Origin: Actinomadura madurae
GTDB taxonomy: Bacteria > Actinomycetota > Actinomycetes > Streptosporangiales > Streptosporangiaceae
Assembly: GCF_900115095.1 (NCBI RefSeq)
Contig: NZ_FOVH01000010.1
Span: 124,001-188,000 of the forward strand
DNA: 64,000 nucleotides
Direction: 5' to 3'
The position numbers were made by a program, and so were the translations under genes. The notes under the pieces are model-generated. The model saw nothing but the letters and a program-made list of their open reading frames with translations. It had not been told where the DNA came from and ran no database searches. Of the stretch, positions 55,713 to 63,965 are shown one piece after another (within the stretch, counting starts at the first letter, position 1; each line of letters begins with the position of its first letter).

Positions 55713-56096
55713 TTATGCCGGAGCGTTCACCATGCTCTGCGCCGCCATCGTGAAGTAGCCCCAGAGCTGCCGCTCCAGGTCTTCGGGCAGGCCCAGCTCG
55801 TCCACGGCCGCCCGCATGTGCCGCAGCCACGCGTCCCGCTCCGCCGGCCCGATGACGAACGGGACGTGCCGCATCCGCAGCCGCGGATGGCCGCGCCGCT
55901 GGCTGTAGGTGGTCGGGCCGCCCCAGTACTGGATGAGGAACAGCCGCAGCCTCTCCTCGGCCGGGCCGAGGTCATCCTCGGGGTACATGGCGCGCAGTTC
56001 GGGGTCGCTCGCGACGCCCTGGTAGAAGCGGTGCACCAGCCGGTGGAAGGTCTCCTCGCCGCCGACCGCCTCGTAGAAGGTCACCTGTTCAGCCAT
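55713..56096 (-). CDS. glbO: Group II truncated haemoglobin (GlbO)
   Basis: A 127-aa globin. YEAVGGEETFHRLVHRFYQGVASDP starts the fold; RLFLIQYWGGPTTYSQRRGHPRLRMRHVPF contains the family II Trp (YWGG) and the proximal His (MRH). It binds haem and reacts with O2 or NO. ATG 56096 is preceded by GGTGGAGAG. It is immediately upstream of the alpha-glucosidase gene, which may be read from the same promoter. It has no signal peptide. Confidence 0.94.
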   Translation of the reverse strand: MAEQVTFYEAVGGEETFHRLVHRFYQGVASDPELRAMYPEDDLGPAEERLRLFLIQYWGGPTTYSQRRGHPRLRMRHVPFVIGPAERDAWLRHMRAAVDELGLPEDLERQLWGYFTMAAQSMVNAPA

Positions 56097-56145
56097 AGCG
56101 CTCTCCACCCTATGTGAGCCGCGCCCCGGTTCTCACCATGATCCA

Positions 56146-57186
56146 CTAGGGCGCGGGGGTGGCGACCGTGACGCCCGCCTCGTCGAACGCCCGCTTGACG
56201 CGTTCGCGCAGCTCGCGGGCGATGTCGCCCTGCTTGCCCGGCGCCGTCTTCAGCACGACGCGGATCACGATCGCGTCGCCCGCGAGGGCCTGGACGCCCC
56301 ACACCGACGGCTCCTCCAGGATCGCCTCGCTCCACGCCGAGTCGGCGGCCATCGCGTCGGCTGTGGCCTGCAGGATCTCCTTGACCTTCTCGGTGTCCTC
56401 GTGGATGTCGACCGGGATGTCCAGGACGGCGCGGCCCCAGTTCTGCGACTCGTTCCCGACCTTCTTGATCTCGCCGTTCGGGACGTACCAGACGACGCCG
56501 TCCATGTCCCGCATCCGGGTGACCCGCAGCGTGACCGCCTCGACCGTCCCCTTCGCGGTGCCCACGTCGATGAAGTCGCCCACGCCGTACTGGTCCTCCA
56601 GCAGCATGAACAGCCCGGCGAGGAAGTCCTTGACGATGTTCTGCGCGCCGAAGCCGACCGCGACGCCGATGACGCTGGCGCTGGCCAGGATGGGGGCGAG
56701 GTTGAGGCCGAGCGAGCCGAGGATGCTGAACGCGGCCGTTCCCATGATGACGATGGACGCGACGGAGCGCAGCACCGAGCCGAGCGTCTGGGCGCGCTGG
56801 GCCCGCCGCTTGTTCAGCAGGGCCGGGCTGCCCTCGAAGACCGTCCGGGACCGTTCCCGGACCCTCTCCGACATGGTGCCCTCGGCCATCCGGAGCGTGA
56901 CCCTGGTGATCATGCGGTGCGCGATGTTCTTCACGATCAGCGCGATCACGAAGGTGACGATGATCCAGAAAAGCGTGCTGAGCGGCGTGTCGAGCCAGGT
57001 GGCGTAGAACCGGGTGAAGTCGTCGCTGTGGCTGATGTTCCAGACGAGCCGGCACGTCACGGTGGGGTCCTGGCTGTTGCATGCCCTCTCGGGGGTGCCG
57101 TCCTGGGCCCAGGGCAGGACCCCGGCGGCCGGCGACGCGGCGAGCGACACGCTGAAGGGCGCGCTGAGCGGCGCGGCGAATGACAT
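56146..57186 (-). CDS. MscS-family mechanosensitive channel
   Basis: A 346-aa protein. An N-terminal hydrophobic segment, a loop with CNSQDPTVTC (possible disulphide) and a helix LFWIIVTFVIALIVKNIAHRM lead to the pore helix region (about residues 155-190) with LNLAPILASASVIGVAVGFGAQNIVKDFLAGLFMLLEDQYGVGDFIDVG. The beta domain and C-terminal region follow. It opens under membrane tension. ATG 57186 was chosen; GGGAGG is about 13-18 nt upstream. The gene is monocistronic by gap size. Confidence 0.9.
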   Translation of the reverse strand: MSFAAPLSAPFSVSLAASPAAGVLPWAQDGTPERACNSQDPTVTCRLVWNISHSDDFTRFYATWLDTPLSTLFWIIVTFVIALIVKNIAHRMITRVTLRMAEGTMSERVRERSRTVFEGSPALLNKRRAQRAQTLGSVLRSVASIVIMGTAAFSILGSLGLNLAPILASASVIGVAVGFGAQNIVKDFLAGLFMLLEDQYGVGDFIDVGTAKGTVEAVTLRVTRMRDMDGVVWYVPNGEIKKVGNESQNWGRAVLDIPVDIHEDTEKVKEILQATADAMAADSAWSEAILEEPSVWGVQALAGDAIVIRVVLKTAPGKQGDIARELRERVKRAFDEAGVTVATPAP

Positions 57187-57403
57187 GTGCGGCAGACCCT
57201 CCCCGGCCGTTGTGGTGCCTCGACACCTCGCCGTGGACCCGCGGCGGGTACGAGCCCGATCGTAGGGGACGGGGCCGACCGGTTCGTACGGCGCCTGGCG
57301 AGGTGACGCGAACCGGCCGGGGAGGGACTTCGGGCGAACGTGTCCCGCGGATCCGCGGCTGCCGCGCCGATCCGCCGCGGCCCGCGGGACACGCCCGGTC
57401 TTA

Positions 57404-57429
57404 CGGGCGTCCGGCCGTCCGGACGCCCG
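57404..57429 (-). terminator. Terminator downstream of the 57441-57749 gene
   Basis: CGGGCGTCCGG pairs perfectly with CCGGACGCCCG across a 4-nt CCGT loop, 11 bp beyond the stop of the minus-strand gene. Confidence 0.7.
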
Positions 57430-57440
57430 GGTCTCGGGGG

Positions 57441-57749
57441 CTAGGAGCGTCCGCTCACCCCGTGGCGCAGCGGCTGGAGGACGTGCGCCAGCTTGTGGGC
57501 GGCGCCGCCGACGTCGTCGACGTGGTGCATGCGCTCTCCCCACGACCACCAGAAGTAGTGGTCCTTGCTCTCGGGAGCCGGCGCGCAGGTCACGTCCTCC
57601 GCGAGGCTCGCGGCCTCGGGGTTCACGACCCGCAGGAAGGCCGGGCCCGACCGGGTCCGGACGACCCGGGCGACGAGCCCCCGCGTGTCGAGCTCGTGCT
57701 CCAGCTCCTCCAGGTAGCCGACGCGTCTGTCGCTGACCACCTCTCGCAC
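57441..57749 (-). CDS. Small hypothetical protein (about 100 aa)
   Basis: The protein reads RRVGYLEELEHELDTRGLVARVVRTRSGPAFLRVVNPEAASLAEDVTCAPAPESKDHYFWWSWGERMHHVDDVGGAAHKLAHVLQPL. The WWSWGERM core and the charged helices look conserved, and I recall similar small proteins in other Streptosporangiales, without function. GTG 57749 has GGAGG about 4 nt upstream; GTG 57740 has a better spacing (about 10 nt). It is divergent from the HTH/TPR regulator across 390 bp and may be its target. Confidence 0.7.
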   Translation of the reverse strand: MREVVSDRRVGYLEELEHELDTRGLVARVVRTRSGPAFLRVVNPEAASLAEDVTCAPAPESKDHYFWWSWGERMHHVDDVGGAAHKLAHVLQPLRHGVSGRS

Positions 57750-58139
57750 CCCCTCCGGTTAAGGCGAGCACACCCTTGGCGAGCTCCGCGGCGGGCCCAT
57801 CCTTGATCGACTCTGCGGATCCGTCCGGTCACTCGCCGCGAGAATTGCAACTCTCACGGTGGCGGGTCAAGAGACCGGCCGTCCCGCGAAGTACCGGATT
57901 ACCCCACCTCAGAGGAAGGCTCCCTCCCCTCGGAGGAAGAATCTCTACCCGCGGGGGGCGTGACAGCCTCCGGACGTCGCCTGTTCTCCGGAATCGCTTG
58001 GCCGGGCCTGTGACCAGGGTTACGCTGCGTGCGCGAGAGATTATCTGTCGTGGCCGTAAAGCGACCGGTCGCCGTGGCAGGGACGATCGTCCACCCCCGA
58101 CGGGGCGGCGTCCCGACCCGACGGTGAGGAGGCCGGAGG
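57750..58139. other. 390-bp divergent intergenic region
   Basis: This stretch separates the small gene (57441-57749) and the HTH/TPR regulator (58140). I see no gene, tRNA or known riboswitch. Purine-rich repeats AGAGGAAG / CGGAGGAAG near 57910-57942 and an AT-richer stretch (GAGAGATTATCTGTC, 58031-58045) suggest promoters and operators in both directions. Confidence 0.4.
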
Positions 58140-59789
58140 ATGTCGGATCCCCCCCGAAAAGAGACCGACGTGGCTCGCCGGATCCGCGCGCATGCCCTGG
58201 CCCGAGGTCGTCCCCCGGTCGAGATCGCGCAGGAGATCCACGAGCAGTGCGGGCCTCTGTTCGGCACCAGCCGGGTCAAGGCGCACCGCCTGGCCCACGG
58301 TGTCGCGCTGTCCGACATCGTGGCGCAGGTCAAGGCACTCTACGAGGTCGACGGCAAGCCGCCGCCCCGGCTCGGGGAGACGCTGCTGTCCGCCTATGAG
58401 AGCGGGTACAAAAGACCCGGCCCCGAGTACCTGCACTACCTCTGCGCCGTCTACCGGGTCGAACCCGACGCCCTCGACTACCAGAGTCCCTGCATCTGCG
58501 GCCGCGGCCACGCGGTCCGCTCGGCGGGCGCCGTGAGCGTCCCGCAGCCGCGCACGCCCGACCGGCGCGCGGCACCCGACCCCGGCGCGCTCGTCGGGGC
58601 CATCGTCCCCAGGAGCGACGACCGCCCCTGGGCAACCGTGAACGAACTTCGGGGCGCCGACCGCGCAGGTGCCCCCCTGACCATTGATGTAGGAGAGGAG
58701 GACATCGTGCTTCGTAGGACCCTTCTGCAACTTCTGGCCGGAGCGGGCGTGGCGCTCGACGGTCAGTTCCTTGGGGCGGTCGACAACCTGCGCCGCAAGA
58801 TGGACGACACGCTCGTCGGCGCGACCGTCTCGCCGACCATGCTCGACCAGTGGGAGGAGACCACCTACGGCTACGGCCGGCAGTACCAGGCGACCCCTTC
58901 CCTCCGGATGCTCTGCGACGTGCTGCTCGACTTCAGCGAGGTGCGTCGCATGTGCGACAAGCGCCAGCCCGTCGAGTTGCAGGAAAGGCTGTGCCGGATC
59001 GCCGCGCAGCTGTCCGGGCTGTCCGGTCTGATCATGATCAACCTGGGCGACCACCGGCTGGCCCGCTCGTTCTTCCGGACGGCGCGCACCGCCGCCGACG
59101 AGACCGGCGACCGGCAGCTGCGCGCCTGGGTGACCGTGCGGGAGTCGCTCGTGCCGATGTACTACGGCGACCCCCGCGAGGCGCTGCACCTGGCCCGCAA
59201 GGCGCAGGACCTCGCCGGCCGCACCCCCGGTGTCGCCGCCGCCATGGCCCCCGCCGTCGAGGCGCGCGCTCTCGGCATGCTGGCGATGCGCGGGCGCGGC
59301 GACGCCGCCCCGAGCGCCCGCCGCGCCCTCGTGCGCGGCCGCTCTGTCTTCGACCAGCTTTCCAAGACCGACACCTCCGACCTCGTGTTCGGGTTCACCG
59401 ACCGGCAGATGGCCTTCTACGAAGGTGACACGTTCACCAATCTCGGTGACCACCAGCACGGCGACGAGGTGCTCAGCCACGCCCTCACCCTCTACGCGCC
59501 CACCGACCGCGTCGACCTGACCCTGGTGCGCCTCGACCGCGCGATGTGCAAGCTGCACGCCGGGCAGCCCGAGGCCGCGCTGACCGCCGGCCAGGAGGCC
59601 ATCCTCGATCTGCCGTCCGACCACCGGTCCGACATCCTCGTGCACCGGGCGCGGCAGATCGGCGCGGCCGTCAACGCCAAGTGCGGTGAGATCCCGCAGC
59701 TCAAGGACTTCTACGAGGCGCTGGCCGGTCCCTGGGTGACGAGTCCCACCCAGGACCGGCCCGCGGTCCGTCCGGGTGAGCAGGTCTGA
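58140..59789 (+). CDS. HTH regulator with C-terminal TPR-like helices (NsdA-like architecture)
   Basis: A 549-aa protein. The N-terminal part (about residues 9-125) has helix-turn-helix character: RVKAHRLAHGVALSDIVAQVKALYE and ETLLSAYESGYKRPGPEYLHYLCAVYRVEPDAL. A central Pro/Arg/Asp-rich linker with CICGRGH (about 115-125) follows. The C-terminal half (about 190-540) is made of helical repeats of TPR type, with segments such as RSFFRTARTAADETGDRQLRAWV. This layout resembles the Streptomyces developmental/antibiotic regulator NsdA; exact orthology is not established. The GNAT gene follows 6 bp later. Confidence 0.82.
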   Translation: MSDPPRKETDVARRIRAHALARGRPPVEIAQEIHEQCGPLFGTSRVKAHRLAHGVALSDIVAQVKALYEVDGKPPPRLGETLLSAYESGYKRPGPEYLHYLCAVYRVEPDALDYQSPCICGRGHAVRSAGAVSVPQPRTPDRRAAPDPGALVGAIVPRSDDRPWATVNELRGADRAGAPLTIDVGEEDIVLRRTLLQLLAGAGVALDGQFLGAVDNLRRKMDDTLVGATVSPTMLDQWEETTYGYGRQYQATPSLRMLCDVLLDFSEVRRMCDKRQPVELQERLCRIAAQLSGLSGLIMINLGDHRLARSFFRTARTAADETGDRQLRAWVTVRESLVPMYYGDPREALHLARKAQDLAGRTPGVAAAMAPAVEARALGMLAMRGRGDAAPSARRALVRGRSVFDQLSKTDTSDLVFGFTDRQMAFYEGDTFTNLGDHQHGDEVLSHALTLYAPTDRVDLTLVRLDRAMCKLHAGQPEAALTAGQEAILDLPSDHRSDILVHRARQIGAAVNAKCGEIPQLKDFYEALAGPWVTSPTQDRPAVRPGEQV

Positions 59790-59795
59790 CCGGGC

Positions 59796-60401
59796 ATGGG
59801 CACGCCTGACAGCACGTCCTGGCAGGGCCACCACACCCTCGTCCGCCTCCAGGACGAACCACCGGTGTGGAGCTACGGAGACCTGAGACTGCGCCGCTAT
59901 AGCGCCCCCGACCACGGCACCGTCCTCGCCCTGCACCGCGAGGGCCTCGCCCAGGTCGGCCTGCGCCCCGGCGACGGCGTCTACTACGACCACGACTTCT
60001 TCCGGATGGAGGACATCTATCTCCGCAACGACGGCGAGTTCCTCGTGGGCGAGCTGGACGACCGGATCGTCGCGATGGGCGGCCTGCGCCGCGCCGACCT
60101 GATCCCCGGCGGCCACGCACGCGCCTACGGCGGCTACGCGCCCGGCAGCCCCGTCCTCGACGCCGTGGAGATGGTGCGGCTGCGCGTCCTGCCCGCCGTG
60201 CAGCGCCGCGGCTACGGCGCCGCCCTCGTCCAGGCGCTGGAGGAACGCGCCGCCGAGTACGGCTACCGCGTCCTCCGCGCCGACACCACCGAGTTGCAGC
60301 CCCCCGCCCTCGCCCTCTACCGCAAGTTCGGCTGGACGGAGACCCGCCGCGAGACCATCGGCGGCATCGTCAACATCTACCTGGAGAAACGGCTCCGCTG
60401 A
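59796..60401 (+). CDS. GNAT acetyltransferase
   Basis: A 201-aa protein. The acetyl-CoA site is EMVRLRVLPAVQRRGYGAALVQALEERAAEYGYRVLRADTTELQPPALALYRKFGW (about residues 125-180). The N-terminal part (about 20-120) is a separate beta region with GLRPGDGVYYDHDFFRMEDIY. It lies 6 bp after the HTH/TPR gene and probably shares its transcript. Substrate unknown. It ends before a 12-bp-stem terminator. Confidence 0.9.
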   Translation: MGTPDSTSWQGHHTLVRLQDEPPVWSYGDLRLRRYSAPDHGTVLALHREGLAQVGLRPGDGVYYDHDFFRMEDIYLRNDGEFLVGELDDRIVAMGGLRRADLIPGGHARAYGGYAPGSPVLDAVEMVRLRVLPAVQRRGYGAALVQALEERAAEYGYRVLRADTTELQPPALALYRKFGWTETRRETIGGIVNIYLEKRLR

Positions 60402-60408
60402 GACCCCC

Positions 60409-60453
60409 GAGCCGCGGCGGTACCGGTAGCGCGGCCCGGTCCCGCCGCGGCTC
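60409..60453 (+). terminator. Hairpin terminator after the GNAT gene
   Basis: GAGCCGCGGCGG pairs with CCGCCGCGGCTC over 12 bp with a 21-nt loop. It lies 8 bp after the stop. The loop carries further GC pairing. Confidence 0.8.
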
Positions 60454-60505
60454 CGGGCCAAAAGCCGCGCCCCCGAGCCAGGGAAAGGCGCGCGCGGAGC
60501 GGTAG

Positions 60506-60706
60506 CCACTACTGCGCAGAGCTCAGCCGCCACCGCAACAACCTGGGGACCGCGATCGCGTCCGAAGGCAGCGGCGAGCGAAGCGAGACCCTGATCGCGC
60601 AGCGAGCCGCAAGGCGAGTCGGAGCGATGCCAGCGATCGCCCGCAGTGCCCGACGATGGAGGGCCGCCAGGCCCGAAGGAGGAGGGCACTGCAATAAACA
60701 CAGAAG
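60506..60706 (+). repeat. Dispersed intergenic repeat, copy B
   Basis: About 201 bp that aligns with copy A (46519-46725); 60631-60698 is identical to 46651-46718. The GCAGTGCCC/GGGCACTGC inverted repeat is kept at 60643-60651 and 60684-60692. A 40-bp segment, 60601-60640, is repeated exactly at 60705-60744 just beyond the copy, so a partial duplication is present. Confidence 0.85.
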
Positions 60707-60744
60707 CGAGCCGCAAGGCGAGTCGGAGCGATGCCAGCGATCGC
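60705..60744 (+). repeat. Exact 40-bp duplication of 60601-60640
   Basis: Begins AGCGAGCCGCAAGGCGAGTC and ends GCCAGCGATCGC. The first copy lies inside repeat B; the second sits directly before the 40-nt palindromic terminator. No ORF is supported here. Confidence 0.9.
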
Positions 60745-60751
60745 ACGTGGC

Positions 60752-60791
60752 TTTTTGTGGTGCGGCGCCCCCGGGCGCCGCACCACAAAAA
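60752..60791. terminator. Perfect 40-nt palindrome, bidirectional terminator
   Basis: TTTTTGTGGTGCGGCGCCC-CC-GGGCGCCGCACCACAAAAA: 19-bp arms with a 2-nt centre and T/A tracts on both sides. It is the best bidirectional intrinsic terminator in the window, between the convergent GNAT and methyltransferase genes. Confidence 0.9.
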
Positions 60792-60798
60792 TACGAAA

Positions 60799-60833
60799 CC
60801 CCCTCCTGGAGGCTTCCCAACCCCAGGAGGGGG
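60799..60833 (-). terminator. Second terminator of the convergent region
   Basis: CCCCCTCCTGG pairs with CCAGGAGGGGG (11 bp, 13-nt loop), about 60 bp beyond the methyltransferase stop on the minus strand. It backs up the palindrome at 60752-60791. Confidence 0.75.
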
Positions 60834-60893
60834 CGTCCGTGGGCACGGTGTCCGTGCGTGTGGTGGGAGGGTAGCGCGAACCTCGGCCGCGTC

Positions 60894-61700
60894 CTAGGGG
60901 CTGGGGGGTGGACGCCGTCCTCCGACCATCTGCATCAGAGGGTAGCGGCGTCGGCGGATTTCGGTGAATCCCCGGTCGGTGAGCGCTCCGGTGACTTCCT
61001 CGTCACCGAAGACGGTGAGTCCGGTGGCGTGGCGGAGGAGTTCGCCGCCCACGCGGTTGGCGGGGAGCCGGGAGGGGCGCCGGGACGTGAGGATGACGAG
61101 GCGCCCGCCGGGTTTGAGGACGCGGGCCATCCCGTCGACGGCCGCCCACGGGTCGTCGAACAGGTAGAGGGCGCCGAAGCAGCAGACGGCGTCGAACACG
61201 CCGTCGCGGAAGGGGAGGCCGGCCGCGTCGCCGCGCACGTAGCGGACCTCGCCGCCGGGGCCGGTGTCGGCGACGGCGCGGGCCAGCATGGTCTCGGACG
61301 CGTCGAGCCCTACGACCAGGCCGTCCGGGCCGATGCCCGCGGCGAGCGCGCGGGTGACGTTGCCGGGGCCGCAGGCGACGTCCAGCACGGTCGCGGGCGG
61401 GCGGGCCGCGTAGCCGGGGTGCGCGAGGCCGAGCCAGTCGCGGGCCATCGCGTGCTCTTCGGCGGTGTCGGGGCCGAGCGGCCAGCCCTTCGCCAGGTTG
61501 AAACCGACGGGCCGCCACACCTTCTCGTAGATGCGGGGCAGGAACCTCGACTCCATGACCGCCTGGGCGAGGGACGGCGGCGCCTTGGCGGACGGGCCGA
61601 GCAGGTCGAGGTACCCGGCGGACTCGTCCGGGGTCTCCGGTGGTTCGCGGAGCAGGCCGAGCACGCGTTCCATGGTGCCGCGCACCATCGTCTCGCTCAT
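60894..61700 (-). CDS. Class I SAM-dependent methyltransferase
   Basis: A 268-aa methyltransferase. Motif I is TVLDVACGPGNVTRALAAG (about residues 105-123), then VGLDASETML, VRYVRGDAAGLPFRDGVFDAVCCFGALYLFDDPW and ARVLKPGGRLVILTSRR. The N terminus (about 1-100) is a helical extension. The start at 61700 overlaps the stop of the prolyl oligopeptidase gene by 4 bp (ATGA), so translation is coupled. Substrate unknown; the helical extension suggests a lipid or polyketide. Confidence 0.9.
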   Translation of the reverse strand: MSETMVRGTMERVLGLLREPPETPDESAGYLDLLGPSAKAPPSLAQAVMESRFLPRIYEKVWRPVGFNLAKGWPLGPDTAEEHAMARDWLGLAHPGYAARPPATVLDVACGPGNVTRALAAGIGPDGLVVGLDASETMLARAVADTGPGGEVRYVRGDAAGLPFRDGVFDAVCCFGALYLFDDPWAAVDGMARVLKPGGRLVILTSRRPSRLPANRVGGELLRHATGLTVFGDEEVTGALTDRGFTEIRRRRYPLMQMVGGRRPPPSP

Positions 61701-63811
61701 CCCGTTATTAGACCATCCGTCAACTCGTCGTGCTCGCCGGGGTCCAGGGAGAGCCCGGTCTGCGCGGCCATGAACGTGAGCGTGTCGGTCATCAGATCCA
61801 CCGACCGGCTCACCGACCGGGCGGAATGCCCCACCTCCGCCTCGTCCCGCAGCAGGATCGGAGCGTCCGACGCGGTCGCGTGCTGCAGCGCCGCGCAGAG
61901 CTTGCGGGCGTGCAGCGGATCCACGCGGGTGTCGCTGCCGAAGGTCGTGAACAGGACGGCCGGGTAGGCGGTCCCGGCGTGGACGTGGTGGTACGGCGAG
62001 TAGCCGATGAGCCAGCCGAACTCCTCGGGGTCGTCGGCCGTCCCGTACTCGTCGTTCCACGTCTCGCCCAGGCCGAACCGCTCGTACCGCACCATGTCCA
62101 GCAGCGGCGCCGAGCAGACGACGGCACGGTACAGGTCGGGACGCTGGGTGAGGGCGGCGCCGACCAGGAGCCCGCCGTTGGACCCACCGGAGATCGCCAG
62201 CCGGGACGGCGTCGTCAGGCCGTCCGCGATCAGCTTCTCGGCGGCGGCGTGGAAATCGTCGAACACGTTCTGCTTGCGCTCCCGCATGCCCGCGCGGTGC
62301 CACTCCTCACCCTCCTCGGACCCGCCGCGCAGGTTCGCGACCGCGTACACGCCGCCGGCCTCGACCCACGCGAGGACGCTCGCCGAGTAGGACGGCGTGA
62401 GCGAGATGTTGAAGCCGCCGTATCCGTAGAGGATCGCGGGCCGGGGGCCGGACAGCCCCGGGCGGGACGCGACCAGCATCCGCACCTGCGTCCCGTCCCG
62501 CGAGGTGTAGACGACCTGGCGCGTCTCGATGTCCGGAACGTCGACCGTCCCCGGCGCGGACGCCCACAGGGTCGTCTCCCCGGTGCGGGCGTCGTACCGC
62601 ATGACCGACGACGGCGTCACGTTGTCGGTGTAGCCGAACCACGCCTCGTGCCCGCCCTCGGGACGCTCGATGATCCCGCCGATCGAGCCGAGCCCCGGTG
62701 CCGGGACGGTCCCGACGCGTTCGCCCGACTCCAGGTCGTGCACGGTGATCTCGCTGACCGCGTGGCGCGTCCAGCCGGCCAGCAGCACCGGGGAGTCGAG
62801 GCCGTCGAGGATCGCGAAATCGCTGAGGACGGCCTCGGAATCCTGCGGCACGAGGTCCCGCCACGTCCCGTAGGACAGGTCGGACGGGTCGGCGACGCAC
62901 AGCCGGGAGCGGGGCGCGTCGCGGTCGGTGAAGACGTACGCGCGGCCGTCGCGCCCCACGTGCACGCTGGTCTCGGCGTCGACACCCTCCTGCACCGTCC
63001 GCAGCGCGGGCGCCTCGGGCGAGGACGCCGACAGGTCCGCTATCCACAGGTCGTTGCGCGGCGCCGTGCCCTGCGACGCCGAGATCGTGAGCCAGCGCCC
63101 GTCGCGGCTCACGCCGACCCCGTAGTAGTTGGTCTTGTCGCGCCCCGCACCGAAGATCAGCACGTCGCCGGTGTCGGGCTCGGTGCCGACGCGGTGCAGG
63201 TACACGCGCCGGTGGTACTGCTCCTCGCCCGTCGGGACGTCCCGCGCGGGCAGCCGCCGCGTGTAGTAGTACGCCTCGCCGCCCGGCAGCCACGCGACCG
63301 ACGAGTACCGGGCCCGGTCGATCGGCCCCTCCACCCGCGCGCCGGTCGCGACGTCCATCACGTACAGCAGCGACTCCTCGTCCCCGCCGGTCGAGATCTT
63401 GTAGGCCAGCAGGCGGCCCTCCTTGTCGGGCTGCCACCCGTCCAGCGTCGTCGTCCCGGCGGGATCGAGGGCGATCGGGTCCACCAGGACCCGCTCGGAC
63501 CCGTCCGGATCGACCGTGTAGAGCACCGGATGCTCCTGGTCGGCGCCGCGGCGGGTGAAGAACCGCCGCTCGCCCCGCCACACCGGGGACCCGACGCTCC
63601 CCGCGCCGAGCAGCTCCCCGAGCCGCGCCCGCAGCCGCTCCCGCCCCGGCAACGCGTCAACGACCTTGTGGAACAGCCTGTCCTGCGCGGCGAGCCACTG
63701 CCTGGTCTCGTCGCTGCCGGCGTCCTCCAGCCAGCGGTACGGGTCCGCGACCCGGTGACCGTGGATGTCCTCGACGATGTCCTGGCGCTGCGCGGGCGGA
63801 TACGGCGTCAT
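61697..63811 (-). CDS. Prolyl oligopeptidase (S9A)
   Basis: A 704-aa serine peptidase, usual length for the family. The N-terminal part (about residues 70-410) is the beta propeller, with blades marked by repeated WxxD-like strands. The C-terminal alpha/beta hydrolase domain has GYGGFNISLTPSYSASVLAWVEAGGVYAVANLRGG and the nucleophile elbow ISGGSNGGLLVGAALTQRPDL (about residue 542). The Asp is in FGSDTRVDPLHA and the His in EVGHSARSVS. No signal peptide, so it acts on small cytosolic peptides. It is followed by the coupled methyltransferase gene. Confidence 0.95.
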   Translation of the reverse strand: MTPYPPAQRQDIVEDIHGHRVADPYRWLEDAGSDETRQWLAAQDRLFHKVVDALPGRERLRARLGELLGAGSVGSPVWRGERRFFTRRGADQEHPVLYTVDPDGSERVLVDPIALDPAGTTTLDGWQPDKEGRLLAYKISTGGDEESLLYVMDVATGARVEGPIDRARYSSVAWLPGGEAYYYTRRLPARDVPTGEEQYHRRVYLHRVGTEPDTGDVLIFGAGRDKTNYYGVGVSRDGRWLTISASQGTAPRNDLWIADLSASSPEAPALRTVQEGVDAETSVHVGRDGRAYVFTDRDAPRSRLCVADPSDLSYGTWRDLVPQDSEAVLSDFAILDGLDSPVLLAGWTRHAVSEITVHDLESGERVGTVPAPGLGSIGGIIERPEGGHEAWFGYTDNVTPSSVMRYDARTGETTLWASAPGTVDVPDIETRQVVYTSRDGTQVRMLVASRPGLSGPRPAILYGYGGFNISLTPSYSASVLAWVEAGGVYAVANLRGGSEEGEEWHRAGMRERKQNVFDDFHAAAEKLIADGLTTPSRLAISGGSNGGLLVGAALTQRPDLYRAVVCSAPLLDMVRYERFGLGETWNDEYGTADDPEEFGWLIGYSPYHHVHAGTAYPAVLFTTFGSDTRVDPLHARKLCAALQHATASDAPILLRDEAEVGHSARSVSRSVDLMTDTLTFMAAQTGLSLDPGEHDELTDGLITG

Positions 63812-63965
63812 GAATGCACCTTATTGGCCGCCCGGACCGCCCGTTGCGGGCGCTCCCACCAGGGCGCGCGTTCGAGCCGGCCGCCGGCGGGAAATGAATG
63901 GGGTAGCGAACGGGCTCCCTCAGACGCCACACTGATGTGGTCGGGTCGCCCCTGGGGAGGTCCTC

